A DNA stretch of 64,000 nt from an uncultured Nocardioides sp. (lineage in GTDB: Bacteria; Actinomycetota; Actinomycetes; Propionibacteriales; Nocardioidaceae). The stretch lies in NCBI RefSeq assembly GCF_947488025.1, contig NZ_CANKYS010000003.1, positions 399,805 to 463,804 of the forward strand, given 5' to 3'. Position numbers and translations under genes: made by a program. Below, piece by piece: positions 8,332-15,245 of this stretch (its first letter is position 1; every line of letters starts with the position of its first letter). The notes beneath the pieces are model-generated. The model was not told the origin of the DNA. It was given only the letters and a program-made list of their open reading frames with translations, and ran no database searches.

Positions 8332-9222
8332 ATGCGATTCATCCGTACCAAGGCCGTCATCGCGACGGTCGGGCTGGCCCTCTCGCTGGCAGCCTGCGGC
8401 GACGCAGGTGACGACGGCGGCGAGGCCACCGACGTCGAGGTCCAGGAGAACGCCGCCGACGAGTTCGACGACGGCACCGCGATGAAGGAGTTCGCCGACT
8501 CGGGCGAGATCACCATCGGCGTGAAGTACGACCAGCCCGGTATCGGCTTCAAGGGCGCCACCGACGACATGCCGGTCGGCTTCGACCCCGAGATCGGCAA
8601 GATCCTCGCCGGCTCGCTCGGCATCGCCCCCGAGGACATCACCTGGAAGGAGACGATCTCCGACAACCGCGAGCCGTTCCTCCAGGAGGGCGAGGTCGAC
8701 CTCGTCATCGCCTCCTACTCCATCACCGACGAGCGTCGTCAGGTCGTCGGCCAGGCCGGCCCCTACTACGTCACGGGCCAGCAGCTGCTGGTGAAGTCCG
8801 ACAGCGACATCGAGAGCCTCGAGGACGTCGCGGGCACCGAGGTCTGCTCGGTGACCGGCTCCACGTCCCTGGAGAACATCAAGGCCGAGGGCGCCAAGCC
8901 GCGCGGCTTCGACACCTACTCCGAGTGCGTCGACCAGGTCCTCAGCGGCACGGTGGACGCCATGACGACCGACGGTGCGATCCTGCTCGGCTACGCCGCG
9001 GAGAACCCCGACGAGCTCAAGGTCGTCGTCGACCCGTTCTCCGAGGAGCGCTACGGCGTGGGCTACAGCCTCGACAAGCCCGAGATGTGCCAGTGGATCG
9101 TCGACACGCTGACCTCCGCGCAGGAGGAGGGCACGTGGGGCGAGGCCTTCGAGGCCACCCTGGGCCAGTCGGGCGTCGAGACGCCCGAGCCGCCGGCGAT
9201 GGACGAGTGCCCGGCCGCCTGA
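8332..9222 (+). CDS. gluB: glutamate-binding lipoprotein GluB
   Basis: A 296-residue extracellular solute-binding protein of family 3. A lipoprotein signal peptide ends in LSLAAC, with C22 as the predicted lipidated residue, followed by an Asp/Glu/Gly-rich tether. The mature part has the periplasmic-binding fold, with EITIGVKYDQPG at the first strand and a central switch between lobes. The ATG at 8332 follows GGGAGAAG. It should capture glutamate or a related amino acid at the outer membrane face and deliver it to GluCD. The 50-bp gap after gluA is compatible with one operon. Confidence 0.92.
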   Translation: MRFIRTKAVIATVGLALSLAACGDAGDDGGEATDVEVQENAADEFDDGTAMKEFADSGEITIGVKYDQPGIGFKGATDDMPVGFDPEIGKILAGSLGIAPEDITWKETISDNREPFLQEGEVDLVIASYSITDERRQVVGQAGPYYVTGQQLLVKSDSDIESLEDVAGTEVCSVTGSTSLENIKAEGAKPRGFDTYSECVDQVLSGTVDAMTTDGAILLGYAAENPDELKVVVDPFSEERYGVGYSLDKPEMCQWIVDTLTSAQEEGTWGEAFEATLGQSGVETPEPPAMDECPAA

Positions 9223-9314
9223 CGCCGGACCACACCACCACCCGGATCACCACCTGATCGGACGCCGGCGGGCCGCGAGGCCCGCCGGCGTCCCGCAGAG
9301 AGGAGCCCGCCGCC

Positions 9315-10004
9315 ATGGATGCGGTGTTCTCGAACTTCGACGAGTACCTCAAGGCGTTCGGCCTGACCATCGGCCTGTTCGTGGTCTCCGGCATCGCCTC
9401 GCTGGTGCTCGGCACCATCCTGGCTGTCTTCCGGGTCGGCCCGGTGTCCGTCCTCAACAAGGCGGCGGCCGTCTACGTCACCATGTTCCGCAACACGCCG
9501 CTGCTGATGATCTTCGTCTTCATCTTCATCGCCATGCCGGTGATGGGCTACAACTTCAAGGTCGTCGAGGACATCGAGATCGCGGGCTACAACGTCTCTG
9601 CCTTCTTCTTCCGCGCCTGCCTGGCCCTGACGCTCTACACCTCCGCCTTCGTCTGCGAGGCGATGCGCTCCGGCGTCAACGCCGTACCGCTCGGGCAGGC
9701 CGAGGCGGGTCGCGCGATCGGGCTGACCTTCGCCCAGTCGATGAACCTCGTCATCCTCCCCCAGGCGGTGCGCGCCGTGATCCCGCCGATGACCAGCGTG
9801 CTGATCGCCCTCGCCAAGAACACCTCCGTGGCGGCGGCCTTCGGCCTCGCCGAGGCGACCGCCACGATGCGCGGCTTCACCAACGACAACGCCGACCAGC
9901 GGATCGGGATCTTCCTGGCCTTCGCGGTCGGCTACATCATCGTCGTCGAGGTCATCTCCCTGGTCTCGTACGGCATCGAGCGGAAGGTCAAGGTCGCCCG
10001 ATGA
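9315..10004 (+). CDS. gluC: glutamate ABC transporter permease GluC
   Basis: A 229-residue membrane protein of the HisMQ/GlnP permease type, with five or so hydrophobic segments. The EAA-loop region, AIGLTFAQSMNLVILPQAVR at about residues 135-154, contacts the ATPase. An AGAGAGGAG-like ribosome binding site lies before the ATG. The 92-bp gap after gluB holds a GC-rich inverted repeat (GCCGGCGGGCC at 9263-9273 with GGCCCGCCGGC at 9280-9290), possibly an attenuator between the binding protein and the permeases. The stop overlaps the gluD start. Confidence 0.93.
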   Translation: MDAVFSNFDEYLKAFGLTIGLFVVSGIASLVLGTILAVFRVGPVSVLNKAAAVYVTMFRNTPLLMIFVFIFIAMPVMGYNFKVVEDIEIAGYNVSAFFFRACLALTLYTSAFVCEAMRSGVNAVPLGQAEAGRAIGLTFAQSMNLVILPQAVRAVIPPMTSVLIALAKNTSVAAAFGLAEATATMRGFTNDNADQRIGIFLAFAVGYIIVVEVISLVSYGIERKVKVAR

Positions 10005-10858
10005 CGACATCCGTCCTCTTCGACGCCCCGGGCCCCAGGACCGTCGCCCGCCACCGTGTCTACACCGTCATCAGCCTCGTCGCCCTGACTGCGCTGATCG
10101 CCTTCGTCGTGTGGACGATGTACGACACGGGTCAGCTCGAGTACGAGCTCTGGGAGCCCTTCGTGACTCCGGAGTACGTGGAGTACATCCTGGTCGACGG
10201 TCTCCTCGAGACGCTCAGGATGGCCTTCTTCTCCATCATCTTCGCGGTGGTCTTCGGGCTCGTCTTCGGCGTCGCCAAGCTGTCGGACCGCGCGTGGGTG
10301 CGGTGGCCCGCCTGGCTCGTCGTGGAGTTCTTCCGTGCCGTGCCGGTCCTGCTCCTGATGGTCTTCGCCTTCTTCCTGCTCGCCATCGGCGACGGCCCGC
10401 TGACGTCGTTCTGGTGCGTGGTGATCGCCCTGACGCTCTACAACGGGTCCGTGCTCGCCGAGGTGTTCCGGGCCGGCATCAACGCCGTGCCGCGGGGCCA
10501 GGCCGAGGCGGCGTACGCCGTCGGCATGCGCAAGTCGCAGGTGATGACGTCGGTGCTGCTGCCCCAGGCGGTCAAGATCATGCTGCCGGCGATCATCAGC
10601 CAGATGGTCGTCGCGCTGAAGGACACCAGCCTCGGCTACTACATCCTCGCCCCCGGCCTCACCGCCGTGGGCAAGCCGATCTACCTCGAGTTCAACAACC
10701 AGGTGCAGGTCGCGATCGTGATCACGGCGCTCTACGTGGCGGTCAACCTGGTCCTGACCTGGATCGCGACCAAGGTGCAGAAGCGCCTGGTCGGCGAGAA
10801 GAGCCCGCTCGAGCTGAGCCAGGTCGGCAACCTCGACGGCGGGAGCAACACCGCCTGA
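10001..10858 (+). CDS. gluD: glutamate ABC transporter permease GluD
   Basis: A 285-residue permease, second half of the heterodimeric channel. It has an N-terminal transmembrane helix near residues 23-43, a loop, then four to five membrane segments and the conserved region AVGMRKSQVMTSVLLPQAVK. The ATG overlaps the gluC stop (ATGA at 10001-10004), so the two permeases are translationally coupled. The C-terminal 20 residues are polar. It completes the gluABCD importer. Confidence 0.93.
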   Translation: MTTSVLFDAPGPRTVARHRVYTVISLVALTALIAFVVWTMYDTGQLEYELWEPFVTPEYVEYILVDGLLETLRMAFFSIIFAVVFGLVFGVAKLSDRAWVRWPAWLVVEFFRAVPVLLLMVFAFFLLAIGDGPLTSFWCVVIALTLYNGSVLAEVFRAGINAVPRGQAEAAYAVGMRKSQVMTSVLLPQAVKIMLPAIISQMVVALKDTSLGYYILAPGLTAVGKPIYLEFNNQVQVAIVITALYVAVNLVLTWIATKVQKRLVGEKSPLELSQVGNLDGGSNTA

Positions 10859-10860
10859 CC

Positions 10861-10955
10861 CGTCGCTACGCTCCGGTCTTCTCGAACGGATGCGCCCTCG
10901 CAGGCTCGGACGCACTCAAGACGTCGACGTCCGTCGCTACGCTCCGGTCCTCTCG
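10861..10955. repeat. 24-bp direct repeat duplicating the 3' end of the DUF4442 gene
   Basis: CGTCGCTACGCTCCGGTC followed by a T or C and TCTCG occurs at 10861-10884 and 10932-10955, with one mismatch and a 71-bp period. The right copy contains the stop codon of the minus-strand hotdog gene and its last residues (ERTGA). The left copy could encode EKTGA and a stop in the same orientation, so the gene's 3' end appears to have been copied downstream. Confidence 0.7.
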
Positions 10956-11413
10956 GTCACCCAGAGCCGGATCTCGCCCTCGACGACGACCGTGCCGTCG
11001 GTGCGTACGCCGCGCACGCGCACCGGCAGGTCGTAGCCGTCGCCCGGGTCCGCGGTCCACTGCTCGGGGTCGGTCCCGGCGATGCAGGTGATGTCGGTCG
11101 TGGCCTTGGCGGTGTAGGCCACCTCCATGCCCTTCGGGATCCAGCGCCGGTCGCGCGGGATGGTCGCCTCGGCGAGCGCACCCATCGCCGCTTCGAGCCC
11201 GTTGCACAGCGCGATCGCGTGCACGGTCCCGAGGTGGTTGTGCACCCGCCGCCGCTTGCGGATGACGAGCTCGGCGCGGTCGGGCTCGATGACGGTGAAC
11301 CGCGGGCGGATCGAGGCGAAGTACGGCGCCTTCTGGCTGAACGCGAGCGAGAAGGCCCGGGTGCCCAGCGGGAGGGCGGAGGTCTTCCGCCACAGGTCGA
11401 GGACGGCAGTCAT
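10937..11413 (-). CDS. hotdog-fold DUF4442 protein (putative thioesterase)
   Basis: A 158-residue protein with the hotdog-fold layout of DUF4442 and PaaI-like acyl-CoA thioesterases. It has an N-terminal helix, a beta strand with PRFTVIEPDRAELVI, then HNHLGTVHAIALCNGLEAA, where a conserved Asn/His-containing helix sits in the fold's centre. The substrate is unknown and no CoA-metabolism gene adjoins. The stop codon lies inside a duplicated 24-bp sequence. The 28-bp palindrome at 11444 separates it from the upstream operon on the same strand. Confidence 0.75.
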   Translation of the reverse strand: MTAVLDLWRKTSALPLGTRAFSLAFSQKAPYFASIRPRFTVIEPDRAELVIRKRRRVHNHLGTVHAIALCNGLEAAMGALAEATIPRDRRWIPKGMEVAYTAKATTDITCIAGTDPEQWTADPGDGYDLPVRVRGVRTDGTVVVEGEIRLWVTERTGA

Positions 11414-11443
11414 GCCGGGATGCTACCAGTCGGTAACTTCGAG

Positions 11444-11471
11444 CGGACTCCCCGCTCGAGCGGGGAGTCCG
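11444..11471. terminator. 28-bp perfect palindrome after the HemK-like gene
   Basis: CGGACTCCCCGCTC (11444-11457) is directly followed by its exact reverse complement (11458-11471), so all 28 bases are self-complementary without a fixed loop. It lies between the stop of the HemK-like gene (11537) and the start of the DUF4442 gene (11413), both on the minus strand. An intrinsic-type terminator lacking a T-tract is the likely role; a protein-binding palindrome near the DUF4442 promoter is the alternative. Confidence 0.65.
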
Positions 11472-11536
11472 TCACCTGGAGGCCGTTGCAACCCCCTCGA
11501 GGTGTCGGACTTCCCCACCGGGTCGGGGCGCGGCGG

Positions 11537-12445
11537 TCAGCTCCGGCGGGCGGTGATGACGCGGATGTTGCCTTCGTCGTCCGCCACCGGCTCGACGACG
11601 TCCCACCCGGGGAAGCGCGGGATCCGCTTCTGCCAGTACGACCCCTGGCCGAGGCCGATCTCGAAGCACAGCCACCCGCCGGGGCGCAGCCAGTCGGGCG
11701 CCTCCTGGACGAGCCGGCTGACGATCGACAGGCCCAGGCTGCCGCCGTCGAAGGCCATGCGGGGCTCGTGCTCGGAGATCTCGGCCGCCATCTCCCCCAC
11801 CCGGGCCGAGGAGATGTAGGGCGGGTTGCAGATGAGTACGTCGACCCCGCCCCGCAGCCCGGCGGGCAGGGCGTCGAACAGGTCGCCCTCGTGCACCGCC
11901 ACGCGGTCGGCGACCCCGGTGAAGACCATGTTGGCGCGGGCCAGGCCGACCGCCGCCGTCGAGAGGTCCGCGGCGTGGAGCGTGACGCGCGGGGCGGCCA
12001 CCGCGACGGCTGCCGCGAGGTTGCCGGCGCCCGTGCACAGGTCGACGACGAGGGACCCCTCGGTGGCGCGGACCAGGTCGAGCGCGGTGCGGCCGAGGAT
12101 CTCCGTCTCCACCCGGGGCACGAGCGCCTCCGGCCCGGCGAGGAGCTCGACACCCAGGAAGCTCTGCCTACCGGTGAGGTGGCCCAGTGGCGCCCCGGCG
12201 ATGCGGCGCTCCACCAGGGCGCCGAGCAGCCGCTCGCCCTCGTCGGTCAGGGGTCGCAGCGGCGCGACGGACGCGGCCGCCACGGAGAGCGGCGTACCCG
12301 CCGCCACGGCCCACAGGGCGCGGAGGGTCGACTCGGGCGTCTCCTCGGGATGGTCCGGGAGGATCGCGGCCTCGGCGTCGAGGCGGGCGAGGTGGCGCTC
12401 GAAGAGGGGCGGCGCTGCGGCCTCGGCGGCGGTGGTGGCGGTCAT
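11537..12445 (-). CDS. HemK/PrmC-like N5-glutamine methyltransferase family protein
   Basis: A 302-residue SAM-dependent methyltransferase. Motif I (VVDLCTGAGNLAAAVA) lies near residue 130 and the family's catalytic NPPY motif near residue 205, within VLICNPPYIS. NPPY is typical of enzymes that methylate an amide or amino nitrogen. PrmC methylates release-factor glutamine, but prmC normally follows prfA, and no prfA is here. Together with the long N-terminal part, this suggests a paralogue with another target. The ATG overlaps the SGNH-like stop (ATGA at 12442-12445), making it the last gene of a four-gene unit. Confidence 0.82.
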   Translation of the reverse strand: MTATTAAEAAAPPLFERHLARLDAEAAILPDHPEETPESTLRALWAVAAGTPLSVAAASVAPLRPLTDEGERLLGALVERRIAGAPLGHLTGRQSFLGVELLAGPEALVPRVETEILGRTALDLVRATEGSLVVDLCTGAGNLAAAVAVAAPRVTLHAADLSTAAVGLARANMVFTGVADRVAVHEGDLFDALPAGLRGGVDVLICNPPYISSARVGEMAAEISEHEPRMAFDGGSLGLSIVSRLVQEAPDWLRPGGWLCFEIGLGQGSYWQKRIPRFPGWDVVEPVADDEGNIRVITARRS

Positions 12446-13350
12446 GCGGGTGCTCCCTGCGTGAGAACGTCGAGGAACCGGGCGGCCAGCACGGTCGACC
12501 CGGCGGGGTTGAGGTGCTGGCGGTCGGGATCGGCCCAGCCCGGGGCGAGCGTGGCCAGCCTCGTGCCGTCGGCGGCGGTGCTCTCGACGGCGGCGATGTC
12601 GAAGAGGTCGTCGTCGGCGTAGGCCTCGCGGACGAGGTCGTTGAAGCGCTCGCGGGCGTCGTTGTCGTCGCCGCGCACGAGGACCCTGAGGTGCTGCTTG
12701 ACGCCGGACGGGGCCGCGGTCAGGGGCACCGTCGCATGGATGAACCGGACGTCCGGGTGGTCGCGCTGCAGGTCGTCGAGCGTCTGGCGGTAGGCGGCGA
12801 AGAGCCGGTCGACGTCGGTCGCCGCCGTCACGTCGGTGTAGCAGAGCTTCACCATCGCCACGTCGACCTGGTCGGCCAGGCCCGAGCGCATCACCGCGTC
12901 GAAGTTCGCGAGCTTGCCCATCGGGTCGCCGTTGACGCCGATCTCGGCGTGGATCACCGCGCCCTGCCCGGCGGGGACCTCCGGGACCGGGTCGTCGACC
13001 GTCACCTGCACGACCCGCGCCTGCGCGACGTCCTTGTCGGCGTAGAGCCGGTCGAGTCCGTCGAGCAGGTTCCAGCCGATCGACATGTGGCCGATGAAGA
13101 CGCGCTGGCCTGCGGCCTCGCGCAGCTGGGCGGGTGGCACCGTCCGCGCCGCGGTGTCCGGAGAGGGCTCCGGCTCGCGGGGTCCCCAGAAGCGGACCAG
13201 CACGACCGCGCTTACCGCGAGGACGACGGCAGCGCCCAGGAGCACCCGCCCGACGGCGTGTGCTCCCGACCCCCTGCGCTCCCTCAGCACCCGGACACCG
13301 TAGGGACGGATCGGCCCCCGCTGCACGCCCTGTCGCCGAGGTGCCCCCAT
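12442..13350 (-). CDS. membrane-anchored SGNH-hydrolase-like protein
   Basis: A 302-residue protein. A basic N-terminus leads into one transmembrane segment (VLLGAAVVLAVSAVVLV, about residues 35-51), then a Pro/Glu-rich linker and an extracytoplasmic domain. That domain has VFIGHMSIGWNLLDGL, a central strand/helix pattern and DRQHLNPAGSTVLA near the end. The last resembles the D-x-x-H block of SGNH hydrolases, whereas the first block is not a textbook GDSL. An inner GTG (VLRERRG) could be the true start. It may act on a cell-surface glycan or ester. It lies between the VOC and HemK-like genes in one operon. Confidence 0.6.
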   Translation of the reverse strand: MGAPRRQGVQRGPIRPYGVRVLRERRGSGAHAVGRVLLGAAVVLAVSAVVLVRFWGPREPEPSPDTAARTVPPAQLREAAGQRVFIGHMSIGWNLLDGLDRLYADKDVAQARVVQVTVDDPVPEVPAGQGAVIHAEIGVNGDPMGKLANFDAVMRSGLADQVDVAMVKLCYTDVTAATDVDRLFAAYRQTLDDLQRDHPDVRFIHATVPLTAAPSGVKQHLRVLVRGDDNDARERFNDLVREAYADDDLFDIAAVESTAADGTRLATLAPGWADPDRQHLNPAGSTVLAARFLDVLTQGAPA

Positions 13351-13365
13351 TCTGGGGACGACCGT

Positions 13366-13743
13366 TCAGCGGGGCTGCAGCACCTCGACCCGGTTGCCGT
13401 GGCCGTCGTGGGTGTGGAGCCGGACGTGGCCGGGGAACGAGTCGCGCTGGCTCTCGTCCACGTCGAAGCCGAGCGCCCGGAGCCGGCCCGCCACCTCGTC
13501 GAGGTCGGCGACGACGAAGGCCGGGTGCGCCTTGCGGGCCGGCGCGAACGGTTCCTCGACGCCGACGTGCAGCTCGGCCGCGACGGCCCCCGCGTCGTCG
13601 TACGCCCGGAACCAGCACCCGCCGCGCGCCACCAGGTCGGCCGGCTTGTCGACCTCGGTCATGCCGAGCCCCTCGCCGTAGAAGCGGCGGGCGCCGTCCT
13701 CTCCCCCAGGCGGGCAGGCGACCTGCACGTGGTGGAGCCTCAC
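13366..13743 (-). CDS. VOC family (glyoxalase/bleomycin resistance) protein
   Basis: A 125-residue protein with the paired beta-alpha-beta-beta-beta units of the vicinal-oxygen-chelate fold: LHHVQVACPPG at the start, FYGEGLGMTE, then HVRLHTHDGHGNRVEVLQP at the end. His and Glu residues at the usual metal positions are present (H4/H5, E-V near the C-terminus). It could be a dioxygenase, lyase or binding protein. The GTG start overlaps the tam-like stop (GTG at 13743-13741, TGA at 13742-13740), so the two are translationally coupled. Confidence 0.82.
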   Translation of the reverse strand: MRLHHVQVACPPGGEDGARRFYGEGLGMTEVDKPADLVARGGCWFRAYDDAGAVAAELHVGVEEPFAPARKAHPAFVVADLDEVAGRLRALGFDVDESQRDSFPGHVRLHTHDGHGNRVEVLQPR

Positions 13744-14543
13744 GCGACCGGCACCCCCTGCGGCTTGCGCGCGACCACGAAGATCCGCCGGAAGGGCATG
13801 ACCACGCGACCCGCGGTGTCGGCCGGGTAGGCATCGCGCAGCAGTGCCTTGAACTCGTCCTCGAAGAGGGGCCGCAGGTCGTCGGGCAGCGCCTGCAGCG
13901 TGGGCCTCGCGCCCGTGCCGGAGACCCAGTCGAAGACCGGGTCCTCACCGGTCAGGACGTGGAGGTACGTCGTCTCCCACGCGTCCACCTCGCAGCCGAG
14001 GTCCAGCAGGACGCGGGCGTAGTCGACCGGGTCGTGGCTCGCCGGCACGCGGGCGTCGTGCACGTGCTCGGCGTACGGCGCCCGGGCGGCCAGGTCGGTG
14101 CGGGTGGTGTGGCTGGGCTCGTCGAAGTTGCCGGGCACCTGGAAGGCGAGCCAGCCGCCGGGCTGGAGGCGGTCGAGCAGGCCGGGCAGCAGCTCGAGGT
14201 GCTCGGGGACCCACTGCAGGGTGGCGTTGGAGACGAGCACGTCGACCGGCTCGTGCAGGGCGAGCGGGTCGGGGCGCGCCCAGTCGCGCAGGTCCCCGAC
14301 CTCCCACCGGATGCCGTCGACCGCGCGGGCGGCCTCGATCATCTCGGGGCTGCTGTCGACGCCCGTGACGGCGGCGCTGCGCCACCGGGCGGCCAGCAGC
14401 GCGGTGAGGTTGCCGGGCCCGCAGCCGAGGTCGACGACGACGCGCGGGTTCTCGGCGGGCACCCGGGCGAGCAGGTCGACGAACGGCCTGCCCCGCTCGT
14501 CGGCGTACGCGAGGTAGCGGTCGGGGTCCCAGGTGTGGCTCAT
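13740..14543 (-). CDS. tam: trans-aconitate 2-methyltransferase-like protein
   Basis: A 267-residue SAM methyltransferase of the Tam family. It opens MSHTWDPDRYLAYADERGRP, has motif I VVDLGCGPGNLT, and contains SNATLQWVPEH, a hallmark of Tam. The enzyme esterifies trans-aconitate, a toxic by-product of the citrate cycle. I chose the ATG at 14543 because GGAGGA lies directly upstream (14553-14548); an upstream in-frame ATG would overlap that site. It heads a minus-strand unit of tam, VOC, SGNH-like and HemK-like genes with 1-4 bp overlaps or short gaps. Confidence 0.85.
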   Translation of the reverse strand: MSHTWDPDRYLAYADERGRPFVDLLARVPAENPRVVVDLGCGPGNLTALLAARWRSAAVTGVDSSPEMIEAARAVDGIRWEVGDLRDWARPDPLALHEPVDVLVSNATLQWVPEHLELLPGLLDRLQPGGWLAFQVPGNFDEPSHTTRTDLAARAPYAEHVHDARVPASHDPVDYARVLLDLGCEVDAWETTYLHVLTGEDPVFDWVSGTGARPTLQALPDDLRPLFEDEFKALLRDAYPADTAGRVVMPFRRIFVVARKPQGVPVA

Positions 14544-14593
14544 GGTGTCCTCCACAGGCAGTCGGCGGCGGCCCTCGTCTCGTACGGAGATAT

Positions 14594-14647
14594 CTGAGGA
14601 CGTTCTGGTAGGTCAACCGGGCAATCCACCTACCAGAACGTCCTCAG
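14594..14647. repeat. TATCT-family hairpin, copy 1
   Basis: Arms at 14594-14613 and 14628-14647 are perfectly complementary over 20 bp around a 14-bp loop; the left arm starts CTGAGGACGTTCTGGTAGGT. Just outside, TAT and GTA extend the symmetry weakly. It lies between the divergent tam-like and MarR genes, upstream of both, so a simple terminator role is unlikely. The sequence is related to the hairpin at 61631-61698. Confidence 0.7.
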
Positions 14648-14670
14648 GTACCTCGGATCGAGAGGAAGTG

Positions 14671-14722
14671 TCTTGATGTCGAGATACCTCCACCCTCGTC
14701 CGGAACAGTCTCGATGTCAAGA
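14671..14722. promoter_or_regulatory. paired MarR-type operator sites
   Basis: TCTTGATGTCGAGA at 14671-14684 and TCTCGATGTCAAGA at 14709-14722 are near-palindromes of one another's type, 38 bp apart. Both fit the TTGATRTCGAGA-like sequence that many MarR proteins recognise. They lie 30-80 bp before the MarR gene start at 14751. Autoregulation, and perhaps control of the divergent tam operon, is inferred. Confidence 0.6.
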
Positions 14723-14750
14723 TTCTCGACCGATCTGGCACGATGGCGGC

Positions 14751-15236
14751 ATGCGTGACGAGGTGGACGACCTGGTCGAGGCGTGGCGCCGCGAGCGTGG
14801 CGACCTGGACCTCGCGCCCGTCGAGGTGTTCTCGCGCATCAGCCGCCTGGCCCGCCACCTCGACCTCGCCCGCCGCGACGCCTTCACCACGCACGGCATC
14901 GAGTCGTGGGAGTTCGACGTGCTCGCCGCGCTGCGGAGGGCCGGTCAGCCGTACGAGCTCTCCCCCGGCCGGCTGCTGCGCGAGACGCTCGTGACCAGCG
15001 GCACGATGACCAACCGCGTGGACCGGCTCGCCGGGCGCGGGCTCGTCGAGCGGCTGCCCGACCCCCACGACCGCCGCGGCGTGCTGGTCCGGCTGACCGC
15101 CGACGGCAAGGCCGCGGTCGACGGCGCCTTCGAGGCGCTGCTCGCGGCCGAGGCCGACCTGCTCGCCGACCTCCCGGACCGTGACCGCACCCAGCTCGCG
15201 GGGCTGCTGCGCTCGCTGCTCGCGCCCTTCAGCTGA
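14751..15236 (+). CDS. MarR family transcriptional regulator
   Basis: A 161-residue winged-helix regulator. The recognition-helix region (SPGRLLRETLVTSGTMTNRVDRL, about residues 76-98) and the wing (DPHDRRGVLVRLTADG) are typical. MarR proteins bind DNA as dimers and release it on binding phenolic or other ligands. I chose the ATG at 14751 because the upstream in-frame alternative would translate through both operator copies. It is divergent from the tam-like operon, its likely target along with itself. Its stop is 10 bp from the convergent ABC-F stop. Confidence 0.87.
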   Translation: MRDEVDDLVEAWRRERGDLDLAPVEVFSRISRLARHLDLARRDAFTTHGIESWEFDVLAALRRAGQPYELSPGRLLRETLVTSGTMTNRVDRLAGRGLVERLPDPHDRRGVLVRLTADGKAAVDGAFEALLAAEADLLADLPDRDRTQLAGLLRSLLAPFS

Positions 15237-15245
15237 TCGGGCCCG

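Noticed and set aside
11537..13948. 803-residue fusion of the HemK-like protein to upstream sequence
   Set aside because: The upstream part is out of frame with the SGNH-like, VOC and tam-like genes that truly lie there. The HemK-like protein starts at 12445, overlapping the SGNH stop.
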